Assembly: GCF_000719345.1 (NCBI RefSeq)
Contig: NZ_JOFX01000021.1
Coordinates: forward strand, 48,588-112,587
From: Streptomyces sp. NRRL F-2664
Lineage (GTDB): Bacteria > Actinomycetota > Actinomycetes > Streptomycetales > Streptomycetaceae
Reading direction: 5' to 3'
Length of the DNA stretch: 64,000 bases
Shown: positions 7,631 through 16,506 of the stretch, piece after piece
Layout: each line of letters begins with the position of its first letter
How positions within the stretch are numbered: the stretch's first letter is position 1
Made by a program: the position numbers and the translations under genes
The notes under the pieces: generated by a model
What the model saw: the letters and a program-made list of their open reading frames with translations, nothing else
The model's database searches: none
What the model was told of the DNA's origin: nothing

Positions 7631-8668
7631 ATGCGCCCGCCCCTGCCGCCCGCCGCCGCCCTGCCGGCCGCCACCGCCACCGCCACCGCCACCGTCCTCG
7701 CCGCCGTCCTGACCGCCGTCGCCGTGCTGCCGGGCACAGCGTCCGCGGCGCAGTCGCCGGAGTCGCCCTCGTTCACCATCTCCGATCCGCGCATCAAGGA
7801 GTCGAGCGGGCTGGCGGCCAGCCGGGTCCATCCGGGCGTGTACTGGACGCACAACGACAGCGACGACGGCCCCTACGTCTACGCGGTGGACTCGGCCACC
7901 GGCAGCACCGTCGCCCGGGTGACGCTGACGGGGATCGGCAGGCCCCGCGACGTCGAGGCGATCTCGCTGGGCCCGGACGGACAGCTCTATGTGGGGGACA
8001 TCGGCGACAACCGGGGCGGCACCTGGGACCACGTGTGGATCTACCGCTTCCAGGAGCCGCGGCAGCTGGGTGATGTCACAGTGAAGGCAACGCAGTTCAC
8101 GGTGCGGTACGCGGACGGGCCGCGCAACGCCGAGTCCCTGATGGTCCATCCGGTGACGGGCCGGGTGTACATCGCCAGCAAGGACGAGAGCCGGGGCGGC
8201 CTGTACGAGGGGCCCGCGCAGCTGGCGGCGGGTGCGGACAACACCTTCCGGCGGGTCGCCGACGTCCCGTGGGTGACGGACGGGGCGTTCTCCCCCGACG
8301 GCAGGCGGCTGACCCTGCGGGGCTACTTCACGGCCCGGACCTACCCGTGGCAGGACGGCCGGCCGGAGGGCGAGGGCGAGCGCGTGGACGCGCCGTGGCA
8401 GGGGCAGGCGGAGTCGGTGGCGTACAGCGCGGACGGCTCCACGCTCATGTTCGGCTCGGAGGGCGCGAGCAGCCGGGTCGTCGCGGTCCCGGCGGCCGCC
8501 GCCGCCCAGCCGGGCGGTTCCGCCTCGCCGCAGCCGGGCGCACCGCCGGACGCGGCAGCCGCGCCGGAGCCGACCGCCAGCTTCGGCAAGGGCGCCCTGG
8601 TCCTGGCGGGCGGCATGGTGCTGGTCTTCGGTGCCAGGCGTCTCCTGCGCCGCCGCGCCCGCGGCTGA
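7631..8668 (+). CDS. secreted beta-propeller-like protein with C-terminal membrane anchor
   Basis: 345 residues from ATG 7631, directly after GGGAGG. A long Ala/Thr-rich signal peptide (cut near TASA) precedes about 240 residues with propeller-type strands (SGLAASRVHPGVYWTHNDS, DVEAISLGPDGQLYVGDIGDN, AFSPDGRRL). A Pro/Ala linker then leads to one membrane span (FGKGALVLAGGMVLVFGA) and a basic tail RRLLRRRARG. The topology is a cell-surface domain tethered by its C-terminus. Homologues are annotated as WD40-like or hypothetical; no active site can be named. Confidence 0.82.
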   Translation: MRPPLPPAAALPAATATATATVLAAVLTAVAVLPGTASAAQSPESPSFTISDPRIKESSGLAASRVHPGVYWTHNDSDDGPYVYAVDSATGSTVARVTLTGIGRPRDVEAISLGPDGQLYVGDIGDNRGGTWDHVWIYRFQEPRQLGDVTVKATQFTVRYADGPRNAESLMVHPVTGRVYIASKDESRGGLYEGPAQLAAGADNTFRRVADVPWVTDGAFSPDGRRLTLRGYFTARTYPWQDGRPEGEGERVDAPWQGQAESVAYSADGSTLMFGSEGASSRVVAVPAAAAAQPGGSASPQPGAPPDAAAAPEPTASFGKGALVLAGGMVLVFGARRLLRRRARG

Positions 8669-8691
8669 CGGCGCGGACGGGTCCGTACGGG

Positions 8692-9612
8692 TTACGAGTG
8701 GCCGAGGTCCAGGTCGGCGGGCTGCACGTCCTGGACGGGGACCGAGCCGGTGTCCGCGGCGGGCCGCAGGACGAACTCGTCGGAGGCCATCGAGTCGAGG
8801 ACCGGCGGGGCCGGCCGCGGCGGCGCCGGCATGACCGCGGCCTCCGAGTGGCCGCCGCAGCCGTAGGACAGCGACACCAGGCGGCCGTCGGCCGGGCTGA
8901 ACTCGTTCGCGCAGACACCGAAGGCCTGGCCCAGCGAACCGCCGATGGCGACGAGGAAGCCGCAGGAGACGCAGGACGCGGGCGCGGCCTGCGCCATCGG
9001 GGTCTTCGCGCCGAAGGACTCGTCCCAGCGGTCGGCCGCGGTGTGCAGCCCGTACCGGGAGAGCACACGCGCCCGGCGCATGCCGAGTTCCTCGGCGACG
9101 GAGGTGATGGAGCCGCGGGCGGGCACCGTCAGGCGGTCGGTGACGTCGGCGTCCTCGGCCTCGACGAGTTCGGCCATCTCGGCGGAGACCACGGAGTTCG
9201 GCGGCGGGGCGTCCTCGCCCGTCCAGCCGGGCTCCAGCCTGAGGTCGTCGGCCTCGGTGGGCAGCAGGTCGCCCGGGCCCATGTCGCCGGGGCGCAGCCG
9301 CTCGCTCCACGGCACCCACTCGGGGGCGAGGAGGGCGTCGTCGCCGGGGAGCAGCACCGTTTCGTCGAGGGTGACGTTCTTGGCGCGGGAGGCGCGGGCC
9401 ACGGTGACGGCCCAGCGCCAGCCGCGGTAGCCCGGTTCCTTGGACTCGAAGAAGTGGGTGACGACGCGGTCGCCCTCCGCCACGGCGGAGACGTGTGCGC
9501 CCACCACGCCGGGGAAGGCCGCCTCCTCGGCGGCCGCGCGGGCCAGCTCCACCGCCTCGACGCAGAGGCGGTCGGGGGTACGCGGGGTACGGCTTCGCGT
9601 CGCAGCACTCAC
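8692..9612 (-). CDS. DUF3027 family protein
   Basis: 306 residues from GTG 9612 with GGAGAG upstream. Matches the actinobacterial DUF3027 family: N-terminal VEAVELARAAAEE, GYRGWRWAVTVARA, then a cysteine cluster CVSCGF, GVCANEF, YGCGGHSE that could bind zinc. Cytoplasmic. Divergent from the MFS gene. Molecular role unknown. Confidence 0.88.
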   Translation of the reverse strand: MSAATRSRTPRTPDRLCVEAVELARAAAEEAAFPGVVGAHVSAVAEGDRVVTHFFESKEPGYRGWRWAVTVARASRAKNVTLDETVLLPGDDALLAPEWVPWSERLRPGDMGPGDLLPTEADDLRLEPGWTGEDAPPPNSVVSAEMAELVEAEDADVTDRLTVPARGSITSVAEELGMRRARVLSRYGLHTAADRWDESFGAKTPMAQAAPASCVSCGFLVAIGGSLGQAFGVCANEFSPADGRLVSLSYGCGGHSEAAVMPAPPRPAPPVLDSMASDEFVLRPAADTGSVPVQDVQPADLDLGHS

Positions 9613-9941
9613 TGGTCTCGTTCTCTCCTACGCCGTCTCACGTGTGCGCCGTCCGTACTGTCGTCCACAACGACCCGGTGGTGCTGTCCGTACGAGGCGC
9701 GGGCGGAGCGGACCAGAGGGCCGCGTCGACGTCCGCACCCGATCGGACTCCGGGCGCACCTCACTGCGATCCATTCTGCGGGATCACGAAGAGGCGCGCG
9801 GCCAGGAGCAACCGCCGGTGGCGCGCTACGCACGCTACCTCCTCTCAAGCCCTGGGCACACATGCAAGGTCCGATTCGCGGACAAGCCGCCGGTTCCACG
9901 ACGCGCCGGGTGGCCCCCGGGCGGGGGCCGGGTGGGGCACT
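9613..9941. other. divergent intergenic region between DUF3027 and MFS genes
   Basis: 329 bp without a credible gene. It must hold the promoters of both flanking genes. The only clear structure is a GC hairpin GGCCCCCG/GGGGGCC-like just before the MFS start (about 9912-9930). No recognisable operator was found. Confidence 0.4.
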
Positions 9942-11318
9942 ATGTCGAGTGTGGCACCCGCACGGTCGTCCGACGACGGCTCGGGACCGGCCAGGCGGGC
10001 CGGCCGGGCTGTCGGGCGTGCCCTGCACCTTCCGATCACCGGTCCGGCCAAGGGCATCCGGCGGGCCACGCACGCGCACGGGGCGGGCGAGTCGGGTCTG
10101 GGCAAGCTGATCGAGCTGCACGCGATCAACGGCGCGGGCGACATGATGATCACCGTGGCGCTGGCGTCGACGGTGTTCTTCTCGGTGCCCACGGACGAGG
10201 CGCGGGGCCGGGTGGCCCTGTACCTGGCGATCACGATGGCGCCGTTCACGGTGCTGGCGCCGGTGATCGGGCCGCTGCTGGACCGGCTGCCGCACGGGCG
10301 GCGGGCGTCGATGGCGGCGGCGATGCTGGCGCGGGCGGTCCTCGCGCTGCTGATGTCGGCCGTGGTGGCCACGGGGGGCCTTCAGCTGTATCCGGAGGCG
10401 CTGGGCGTGCTGGTCGCGTCCAAGTCGTACGGGGTGGTGCGCAGCGCGGTGGTGCCCCGGCTGCTCCCGCCGAATTTCTCACTCGTCAAGGCGAACTCCC
10501 GGGTCACGCTGGCCGGGCTGCTGGCGACGGGCGCGGCGGCGCCGGTGGCAGCGGGGCTGAACTCCGTGGGGCCGCAGTGGCCCCTGTACGGGGCGTGCGT
10601 GATCTTCCTGGGCGGCGCCTTCGCGGCGTTCACGCTGCCGCACAAGGTGGACGAGGCGAAGGGCGAGCGGCGCGCCCGGCTGTCGACGCACGAGGCGCAC
10701 TCGAAGCGGCCGGGGCTGCGGACGGTGAGCCGCAGCGTGCTGTGCGGCCTGCTGGCGAACGCGGCGATGCGCGGGCTCTCCGGCTTCTTGATTTTCTTCC
10801 TGGCGTTCCTGCTGCGCGAGCATCCCCTGGCGGGGCAGAACGCTGCGGTGTCGCTGGGCATCGTGGGCGTGTCGGCGGGCGTGGGCAACGCGTGCGGTAC
10901 GGCGGTGGGGGCGTGGTTGCGGGCGCGCGCGCCGGAGGTGATCGTCGCGTCGGTGCTGTGCGTGACGCTGGGAGTGGCGGTGCTGGCTGCCGTCTTCTAC
11001 AGCGGGGTGTTCGTGGCCGTGCTGGCCGCGACGGCGGGATTCTGCCAGGCGCTGGCGAAGCTGTCGCTGGACGCGATGATCCAGCGGGACGTGCCGGAGG
11101 CGGTGCGGACCTCCGCGTTCGCGCGTTCGGAGACGCTGCTCCAGGTGGCGTGGGTGCTGGGCGGCTCCATCGGCATCGTCCTGCCGCTGAACGGCGTCCT
11201 CGGCATGTCGGTGGCCGCGGCCATCGTCGCGCTGGGCGCGACCATGGCCGTCCGCGGCGCCCTGTCGGCCCCCCACCGCCCCCACCCGCAACGCCCGTCC
11301 CGCCCGAAGGTCGCCTGA
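9942..11318 (+). CDS. MFS transporter
   Basis: 458 residues from ATG 9942, after GGTGGGG. A polar N-terminus of about 60 residues precedes roughly 12 hydrophobic spans, with the loop 2-3 type motif DRLPHGRRASM and a charged central loop (HKVDEAKGERRARLSTHEAHSKRP). Major facilitator fold; substrate not predictable. It sits between DUF3027 and DUF2771, where I recall an MFS gene in S. coelicolor. Confidence 0.85.
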   Translation: MSSVAPARSSDDGSGPARRAGRAVGRALHLPITGPAKGIRRATHAHGAGESGLGKLIELHAINGAGDMMITVALASTVFFSVPTDEARGRVALYLAITMAPFTVLAPVIGPLLDRLPHGRRASMAAAMLARAVLALLMSAVVATGGLQLYPEALGVLVASKSYGVVRSAVVPRLLPPNFSLVKANSRVTLAGLLATGAAAPVAAGLNSVGPQWPLYGACVIFLGGAFAAFTLPHKVDEAKGERRARLSTHEAHSKRPGLRTVSRSVLCGLLANAAMRGLSGFLIFFLAFLLREHPLAGQNAAVSLGIVGVSAGVGNACGTAVGAWLRARAPEVIVASVLCVTLGVAVLAAVFYSGVFVAVLAATAGFCQALAKLSLDAMIQRDVPEAVRTSAFARSETLLQVAWVLGGSIGIVLPLNGVLGMSVAAAIVALGATMAVRGALSAPHRPHPQRPSRPKVA

Positions 11319-11341
11319 CCCGCCCAGCCCCGCCCGCACCT

Positions 11342-11390
11342 CCAGCCCCGCCGGCGTTCGAGGCGCGGGGGCCCGGGGCAGCGCCCCCGG
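11342..11390. repeat. GC-rich intergenic repeat family, copy 1
   Basis: Begins CCAGCCCCGCCGGCGTTCGA, continues GGCGCGGGGG and ends in a CCGGGGCAGCGCCCCCGG-like hairpin. The same sequence recurs at 19010-19110, 27894-27923 (reverse) and 50341-50422. Positioned just after the MFS stop codon, so it may work as a terminator. Confidence 0.7.
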
Positions 11391-11410
11391 CAACGGCGCC
11401 GCGCCGGTCC

Positions 11411-11464
11411 GCCCACGGCCACCCGCGGCCACCCGCGGCCACCCACGGCCACCCGCGGCCACCC
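11411..11464. repeat. tandem repeat, 10-bp unit
   Basis: Unit ACCCGCGGCC (variants with CACGG) occurs five times head to tail, followed by a partial copy. Lies in the 242-bp gap before the DUF2771 gene. Confidence 0.8.
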
Positions 11465-11560
11465 CGGCGGGAGCCGAACGGCGTCCCGGCGGGAGCCACG
11501 CCGCAGGCCGGCGGTACCCCATGCAGCGGCGCAGCCCGAGGGCCCGATAGCCTTCGGCTC

Positions 11561-12049
11561 ATGACCGCACCGCTTTTCTCGGGTAGGGCCCGCCGCAGCG
11601 TCGCGGCCCTCGGAGCCGTGTCCGCCGGCCTCCTCCTCCTCTCCGCCTGCGACAAGCCGACCCCGCTCGCGACCGTGACGGTCGGCAGCTCGTCGGTGTC
11701 CGCAGAGGCCTCCTGCCACAACGACGGCAAGGAGCTCTCCATGGACGAGGTCCAGGAGTGCCTGACGAACCTCAAGAACCCCAAGACCATCGAGTACGGC
11801 CGCGGCGAAACGCTGCGCCTCGGCGTCGAGCCGGAGGTCGTCGAGGACGGCAAGCGCTGGTCGGCGGTTCTCGACGGCCAGCCGATCACCGAGCCCTCGT
11901 CGAGCACGTACCGCAGCTTCCCGAACGCCGACGTCTTCGCGACGGGCGGCCAGGGCGAGGCCCCGTCCTCGAAGAAGCTCGCGTTCCTGCAGATCGGCGA
12001 GGACGGCAAGCCGCTCGCCGTCTGGTCCTACAACCTCAAGCTCAAGTAA
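11561..12049 (+). CDS. DUF2771 family lipoprotein
   Basis: 162 residues from ATG 11561. A type II signal peptide ends in the lipobox LLSAC (C30), so the protein is probably anchored on the outer face of the membrane. The mature part has a conserved Cys in SCHNDGKELS and a second in VQECLTNL, possibly forming a disulfide, and ends LAVWSYNLKLK. Matches actinobacterial DUF2771, which is regularly next to mqnB/mqnD. Function unknown. Probably the first gene of a run with mqnB (19-bp gap). Confidence 0.85.
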   Translation: MTAPLFSGRARRSVAALGAVSAGLLLLSACDKPTPLATVTVGSSSVSAEASCHNDGKELSMDEVQECLTNLKNPKTIEYGRGETLRLGVEPEVVEDGKRWSAVLDGQPITEPSSSTYRSFPNADVFATGGQGEAPSSKKLAFLQIGEDGKPLAVWSYNLKLK

Positions 12050-12068
12050 CCGGACGACGGACGCACCG

Positions 12069-12848
12069 GTGCGCGCGCTCGTCGTGACGGCGGTGGGGGC
12101 GGAGTCGGACTCCGTCCTCGCCGGGCTGACCCCTCATCCGGACAGCCCCGGTGCCGAGCCGCGCACCCTGCCCGGCGGGTACCTCATCACCCGCCGGGAC
12201 CTTCCGGGCATCGCCTTCGACGTGCTCGTCGCCGGCGTCGGCCCGGCCGCGGCCGCCGCGGGCACCGCCACGGCGCTGGCGCTCGCCGAGCCCGGGTACG
12301 GGCTCGTCGTCAGCGCCGGCATCGGCGGCGGGTTCGTGCCCGCCGCCCCGCTCGGCTCCCTCGTGGTCGCGGACGCGATCGTCGCGGCCGATCTGGGGGC
12401 GCAGACCCCCGAGGGGTTCCTCGACGTGTCGGCGCTGGGCTTCGGGCACAGCGTGCACCTGCCGCCCGCCGAGCTGGCGGCCCGGGCCGCGGAGGCGACC
12501 GGGGCGCTGCTGGCTCCCGTACTGACCGTCTCCACCGTGACCGGTACCGCCGACGGGGCGGCCGGGCTCACGGCCCGGCACCCGATGGCCGGGGCCGAGG
12601 CCATGGAGGGCTTCGGGGTCGCGGAGGCCGCCGCCGCGCACGGGCTGCCCGTGCTGGAGATCCGCGCCGTGTCCAACGCCGTGGGGCCGCGCGACCGTGC
12701 CGCCTGGCGGATCGGGGGGGCGCTGGCGGCGCTCACCGAGGGCTTCCACGTGCTGGGACCCGTCATCGCGAACTGGGGAGAACGCCATGAGCAACACCGG
12801 GAGCAGCAGCGGGACCAACACCGTCAGCGGCGCCCTGAGCGGCGGTGA
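12069..12848 (+). CDS. mqnB: futalosine hydrolase
   Basis: 259 residues from GTG 12069. Nucleoside-phosphorylase-like fold with VAGVGPAAAA, SAGIGGGFVP, and the C-terminal signature AMEGFGVAEAA and LEIRAVSNAVGPRDR. MqnB splits futalosine or its aminodeoxy form, releasing the base, in the futalosine route to menaquinone. It overlaps the next gene by 62 bp; the last 20 residues (HEQHREQQRDQ) are Gln/Arg-rich and look like a read-through tail beyond the normal family end. Confidence 0.9.
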   Translation: MRALVVTAVGAESDSVLAGLTPHPDSPGAEPRTLPGGYLITRRDLPGIAFDVLVAGVGPAAAAAGTATALALAEPGYGLVVSAGIGGGFVPAAPLGSLVVADAIVAADLGAQTPEGFLDVSALGFGHSVHLPPAELAARAAEATGALLAPVLTVSTVTGTADGAAGLTARHPMAGAEAMEGFGVAEAAAAHGLPVLEIRAVSNAVGPRDRAAWRIGGALAALTEGFHVLGPVIANWGERHEQHREQQRDQHRQRRPERR

Positions 12849-13698
12849 ACCGCTGGACGCGCCGCTGAGGATCGCCTACTCGCCCTGCCCGAACGACACG
12901 TTCGTCTTCGACGCGTGGGCACACGGCCGGGTGCCCGGCGCGCCTGCCCTGGACGTCACGTTCGCGGACATCGACCTCACCAACGGCATGGCCGAGCGCG
13001 GTGAGCTGGACGTGCTGAAGGTGTCGTACGCGGTGCTGCCGTGGGTGTTGGAGGAGTACGCGCTGCTGCCCTGCGGCGGGGCCCTCGGGCGCGGCTGCGG
13101 CCCGCTGGTGCTCACCCGCGAGCCGGGCCTGGACCTGGCGGAGAAGACGGTCGCGGTACCGAGCGAGCGCTCCACCGCCTACCTGCTGTTCCGGCTGTGG
13201 GCGGCCGACGTGCTGCCGGACGGCGTCGGCAAGGTGGTGGTCCTGCCGTTCCACGAGATCATGCCGGCGGTCCGTGACGGCCGGGTGGACGCCGGACTGG
13301 TCATCCACGAGGCCCGGTTCACGTACCAGGACTACGGGCTGCACCGCCTCGCCGACATGGGCGAGCACTGGGAGTCCACGACCGGCCTGCCCATCCCGCT
13401 CGGCGCGATCATCGCGAAGCGGTCGCTGGGTACGGAGCGGCTGCGCGAGCTGGCGGAGTCGGCGCGGGCCTCGGTCAGGATGGCCTGGGACGACCCGGAG
13501 GCCTCCCGCCCGTACGTACGGGCGCACGCACAGGAGCTGGACCCGGCCGTCGCCGACCAGCACATCGGGCTGTACGTCAACGAGTTCACGGCGGACCTCG
13601 GCGACTCCGGCTACGCGGCGGTGCGCGGCCTGTTGACGCGGGCGGCCGCCGAGGGGCTGGTACCGGCCATCGCGCCGGGCGCGCTCGCCTTCCCGTAG
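12787..13698 (+). CDS. mqnD: 1,4-dihydroxy-6-naphthoate synthase
   Basis: 303 residues from ATG 12787, with GGGAGA six bases upstream. Periplasmic-binding-protein fold: RIAYSPCPNDTFVF at about 27-40 is the MqnD signature, followed by ADIDLTNGMAERGELDVLKVSY and GLPIPLGAIIAKR. It turns cyclic dehypoxanthinyl futalosine into the naphthoate precursor of menaquinone. Translationally coupled to mqnB through the overlap. A bidirectional hairpin follows at 13722. Confidence 0.93.
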   Translation: MSNTGSSSGTNTVSGALSGGEPLDAPLRIAYSPCPNDTFVFDAWAHGRVPGAPALDVTFADIDLTNGMAERGELDVLKVSYAVLPWVLEEYALLPCGGALGRGCGPLVLTREPGLDLAEKTVAVPSERSTAYLLFRLWAADVLPDGVGKVVVLPFHEIMPAVRDGRVDAGLVIHEARFTYQDYGLHRLADMGEHWESTTGLPIPLGAIIAKRSLGTERLRELAESARASVRMAWDDPEASRPYVRAHAQELDPAVADQHIGLYVNEFTADLGDSGYAAVRGLLTRAAAEGLVPAIAPGALAFP

Positions 13699-13721
13699 TG
13701 CCGTGCGCGCCCCGCACACCG

Positions 13722-13752
13722 GCGCCCCGCCGCTCGTGGGAGGGCGGGGCGC
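13722..13752. terminator. bidirectional hairpin between mqnD and the cold-shock gene
   Basis: GCGCCCCGCC (13722-13731) and GGCGGGGCGC (13743-13752) form a perfect 10-bp stem, between two convergent genes that end at 13698 and 13772. Confidence 0.7.
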
Positions 13753-13771
13753 GGGTGGGCGCGGGCGGGCG

Positions 13772-14155
13772 TCAGACGTCGAGCTGGTCGGCCACCGCGC
13801 GCAGCAGGCCGGCGATCTTCGTGCCGTGCACCTTGTCGGGGTAGCGGCCGCGCTCCAGCATCGGGGTGATGTTCTCCAACAGGGTGGTGAGGTCCTGCAC
13901 GATCGAGGCGAGCTCGTCGGGCTTGCGGCGCTGGGCGGCCGCGACGGACGGCGCCGGGTCCAGGACGGTCACCGAAAGTGCCTGGTCACCGCGCTGGCCG
14001 GCGACGACTCCGAACTCGACTCGCTGACCGGGCTTGAGGGCGTCGACCCCGGCAGGGAGCACCGACGAGTGGACGAAGACGTCGCCGCCGTCGTCGCGGG
14101 AGAGAAAGCCGAAGCCCTTCTCACTGTTGAACCACTTGACCTTGCCGGTAGGCAC
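13772..14155 (-). CDS. cold-shock domain protein with C-terminal extension, 127 aa
   Basis: The natural start is GTG 14155 (MPTGKVKWFNSEKGFGFL), preceded by GAGGAC; upstream codons are leader. The cold-shock domain fills residues 1-66 with RNP1 KGFGFL and RNP2 VFVHSS. A further 60 residues (QRRKPDELASIVQDLTTLLENI, ERGRYPDKVHG, AGLLRAVADQLDV) are helical and absent from CspA-type proteins; this long form is standard in Streptomyces. Binds single-stranded nucleic acid. Confidence 0.9.
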   Translation of the reverse strand: MPTGKVKWFNSEKGFGFLSRDDGGDVFVHSSVLPAGVDALKPGQRVEFGVVAGQRGDQALSVTVLDPAPSVAAAQRRKPDELASIVQDLTTLLENITPMLERGRYPDKVHGTKIAGLLRAVADQLDV

Positions 14156-14333
14156 GTCCGTCCTCTGTCCTTGTGCTCGTCGGGGGTCCGAGAGGCCGCG
14201 AACGGCTCCGGACAACAGCGCAGCGGGCCATGTGTGACCCGCCGCCTCAAGGCTAATGGTCGGGGGCCGGGTGACAAGACGTTCCCCGGTCCTTCGCGGT
14301 CGGCTGCTTCGGCCAGGGAACTACCCTGGTGAG

Positions 14334-14588
14334 GTGACTGTTACTCCTCATTCGGACGAAGCGCGGCCCGGCGACGGACTGGTCAGGGCCGGCGGCATCG
14401 TGTTCATCGCCGGGGCCGTGGCCACCCTGGTGACGATGGCCCCGCTGTTCCTCGACATCGACCCGTTCCCGTCGTACGCGTGGGCCGTGTGCATGCTGAT
14501 GGGCGTCGGCTTCGCGATCTCCGCGGCGGGCGTGCTGCGCTCGGCCGCCGCCCAGCGCAGGGCTGCCCGGGCCTCGCAGGGGGCCTAG
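14334..14588 (+). CDS. small membrane protein, 84 aa, two spans
   Basis: GTG 14334 (MTVTPHSDEARPGDG) with GGTGAGGTGACTG context. Two hydrophobic segments: GGIVFIAGAVATLVTMAPLF and AWAVCMLMGVGFAISAAGVL, joined by a short loop and ending in a basic tail (AAAQRRAARAS). Divergent from the cold-shock gene. DUF2530-like size and topology, but I cannot assign a function. Confidence 0.75.
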   Translation: MTVTPHSDEARPGDGLVRAGGIVFIAGAVATLVTMAPLFLDIDPFPSYAWAVCMLMGVGFAISAAGVLRSAAAQRRAARASQGA

Positions 14589-14619
14589 GGGGTGTTGGGC
14601 AGCCTGCGGTGAGTGCTGA

Positions 14620-15291
14620 TCAGGCCGGGCTCGCTGCGACGGGCTGTGCGGTGCCGGACGGTGCGGCGACGGGCTGTGCGGCGACGTACTGCGTGAGCCA
14701 CTCGGGCAGCGCGGTGAGGTCCGGCAGGACCACGTCCGCGCCGGCCGCGCGCAGCTCCGGCTCCGGGCAGGGGCCGGTCGGCACCGCCACGGACAGTGCG
14801 CCGGCGGTGCGGGCGCCGCGTACGTCGCCGATGTGGTCGCCGACGTAGACCTGCGCGCCGTGCTCGCGCAGCGCGCCCGCCTTGGCCTCCGCCCAGAGCC
14901 AGCCGATGACCGCGTCCGGCTCGATGCCGAGGTGTGCGAGGTGCAGTCGGGCGTTGGGCTCGTGCTTGGCGGTGACGACGATCGCGCGGCCGCCCATCGC
15001 CTGGACGGCCGCCACGGCCTCGCGGGCGCCCGGCATCGCGGGCGTCGGCTCGATGGCGTGGTCGGGGTAGATCTCCCGGTAGCGGTCCGCCATGGCCGGG
15101 ATCACGGCCGGCGCGAACCAGTGCGCGAGCTCCTCCTCCAGCGGCGGCCCGAGGCGGGTGACCGCCGCGTCGGCGTCGATGTACGTGCCCGTCTCGGCCG
15201 ACAGCGCCCGGTAGGCGGCACGGATGCCGGGGCGGGAGTCGATGAGGGTCATGTCGAGGTCGAAGCCGACGGTGAGATTCATACGGCCCAT
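14620..15291 (-). CDS. HAD-family hydrolase (phosphoglycolate phosphatase-like)
   Basis: 223 residues. HAD motif I is DLDMT with the nucleophilic Asp near residue 11, motif II is IVVTAK, motif III Lys is in AEAKAGAL, and motif IV is YVGDHIGDVRGA. The cap domain (residues 20-85) is of the PGP/beta-phosphoglucomutase type. A start at the internal ATG 15282 (MNLTVGFDLD) is also possible. Cytoplasmic phosphatase; substrate unknown. Confidence 0.88.
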   Translation of the reverse strand: MGRMNLTVGFDLDMTLIDSRPGIRAAYRALSAETGTYIDADAAVTRLGPPLEEELAHWFAPAVIPAMADRYREIYPDHAIEPTPAMPGAREAVAAVQAMGGRAIVVTAKHEPNARLHLAHLGIEPDAVIGWLWAEAKAGALREHGAQVYVGDHIGDVRGARTAGALSVAVPTGPCPEPELRAAGADVVLPDLTALPEWLTQYVAAQPVAAPSGTAQPVAASPA

Positions 15292-15363
15292 TGTGCCGAG
15301 GCGGGCGGACTGCGGTGGACGCTGTGGCGAACCTCCCCGGAACTCGTGTTCGACCTTTCCGGT

Positions 15364-16374
15364 TCAGGGGCGGCGGGAGCGCCACACCAGATACAGCACG
15401 GACGCCAGGGCGGCGCCCCGCAGCAGCCACGGCCACATGCCCTGGACCGCCCCGCCGACCTGGTCGCCGGCCAGGGCCTCGCCCCACGTGCCGTTGGTCC
15501 GTCCCCACAGCCACACCGCGGCGCCCGCCAGGACCAGGCCCGGCGGCCCGAAGACGGCCCACTTGCGTTCGGCGGGCCGCAGCACCCGCGAGGCGTACGG
15601 CAGGAGCCAGCCGATGACGAGCAGCAGCCACTGGCCGCTGACGACCCCGGCGACGAGGACCGCGGCCGCCAGCAGCAGGAAGGCGTTGGGCCGCGGGCGG
15701 GCCGGGACGACGGCCGCCTCCGGCTGCGCCCCCGCCTTGGCCGGCCCGGCGGCCTCCGCCTTCGCGCGCCGCCGCTCCCGCAGGAACGCGACGAGGGTCC
15801 GGGCACGCGAGTCCGGCGGCCCGGCCGGGGCATCGCCCCGCCCCTGCTCCTCGTCCTCCTCCGGCCCTTCCTCGAAGAGGTCGGGGATCTCGATGCCGCC
15901 CGCGAAGCCCTCGACCTGCGGGCCGCGCCCGTGGCCGGCGGGCGTCAGCCGCCACCAGTCGGGCTCGGCGCCGCCGGACGGGCCGAGCTCGTCCAGCCCG
16001 GCCAGGTGCGGCGGTACGTTCTCCGGCTCCCGCTGCGGCGCGGGCCGCGGCGGGGGCACCCCCGGCAGGCGCAGCCGGCCGGGGGCCCGCTGCGCGGGTA
16101 CGGAGGGCACCGGATCGGCGGGGCCGGTGTCGGGCGCCGCGCCCTGGCGGGTGCCGAGGGTGTCCAGGACCTCCTCGGGCGTGCCGATGCGCTCCAGGAT
16201 GCGGCGGACCGCCGCCGGGGTCTCCGGGTCGTACTTGGCGCGCCGACGGTCGATCTCGTCCCGCAGGCCCGCCACGAGCCGCATCCGGTCGCCGGAGGAG
16301 AGGTGCCGGCGCTGCGCCAAGTCCCCGACGGCGCTCAGATATTCGTAGACCAGGTGGTCGCTTTCGATCCCCAC
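15364..16374 (-). CDS. membrane protein with N-terminal HAAS-like domain
   Basis: 336 residues from GTG 16374, nine bases after GGAGG. Residues 1-65 (HLVYEYLSAVGDLA, DRMRLVAGLRDEIDRRR, ILERIGTPEEVLDTLG) match the HAAS/DUF1700-type helical domain that pairs with PadR regulators and anti-sigma-like systems. A long Pro/Glu-rich linker follows. Three to four spans lie near the C-terminus (NAFLLLAAAVLVAGVVSG, WLLLVIGWLLPYA, GPPGLVLAGAAVWLWG, ALASVLYLVWRSRRP). Possibly a membrane sensor. Divergent from the helicase-associated gene. Confidence 0.8.
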   Translation of the reverse strand: MGIESDHLVYEYLSAVGDLAQRRHLSSGDRMRLVAGLRDEIDRRRAKYDPETPAAVRRILERIGTPEEVLDTLGTRQGAAPDTGPADPVPSVPAQRAPGRLRLPGVPPPRPAPQREPENVPPHLAGLDELGPSGGAEPDWWRLTPAGHGRGPQVEGFAGGIEIPDLFEEGPEEDEEQGRGDAPAGPPDSRARTLVAFLRERRRAKAEAAGPAKAGAQPEAAVVPARPRPNAFLLLAAAVLVAGVVSGQWLLLVIGWLLPYASRVLRPAERKWAVFGPPGLVLAGAAVWLWGRTNGTWGEALAGDQVGGAVQGMWPWLLRGAALASVLYLVWRSRRP

Positions 16375-16506
16375 GCCCAGGCTCCTCCCGTACCGGCTCT
16401 CCCGAAGGTAGCGCGTGCATCCGTGGAGCCGCCCCGGGCGCAGCGGATACCGTTGGCCGGATGGGGACCGGCCGACACGACCGGCCGACGCGACCGGGAG
16501 GCGACT

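Noticed and set aside
9613..9941. Upstream extension of the MFS gene
   Set aside because: Arg/Pro-rich, no ribosome site; ATG 9942 has one and starts the conserved part.
10630..12009. 459-codon minus-strand frame across MFS and DUF2771
   Set aside because: Crosses two well-supported genes antisense; composition typical of high-GC shadows.
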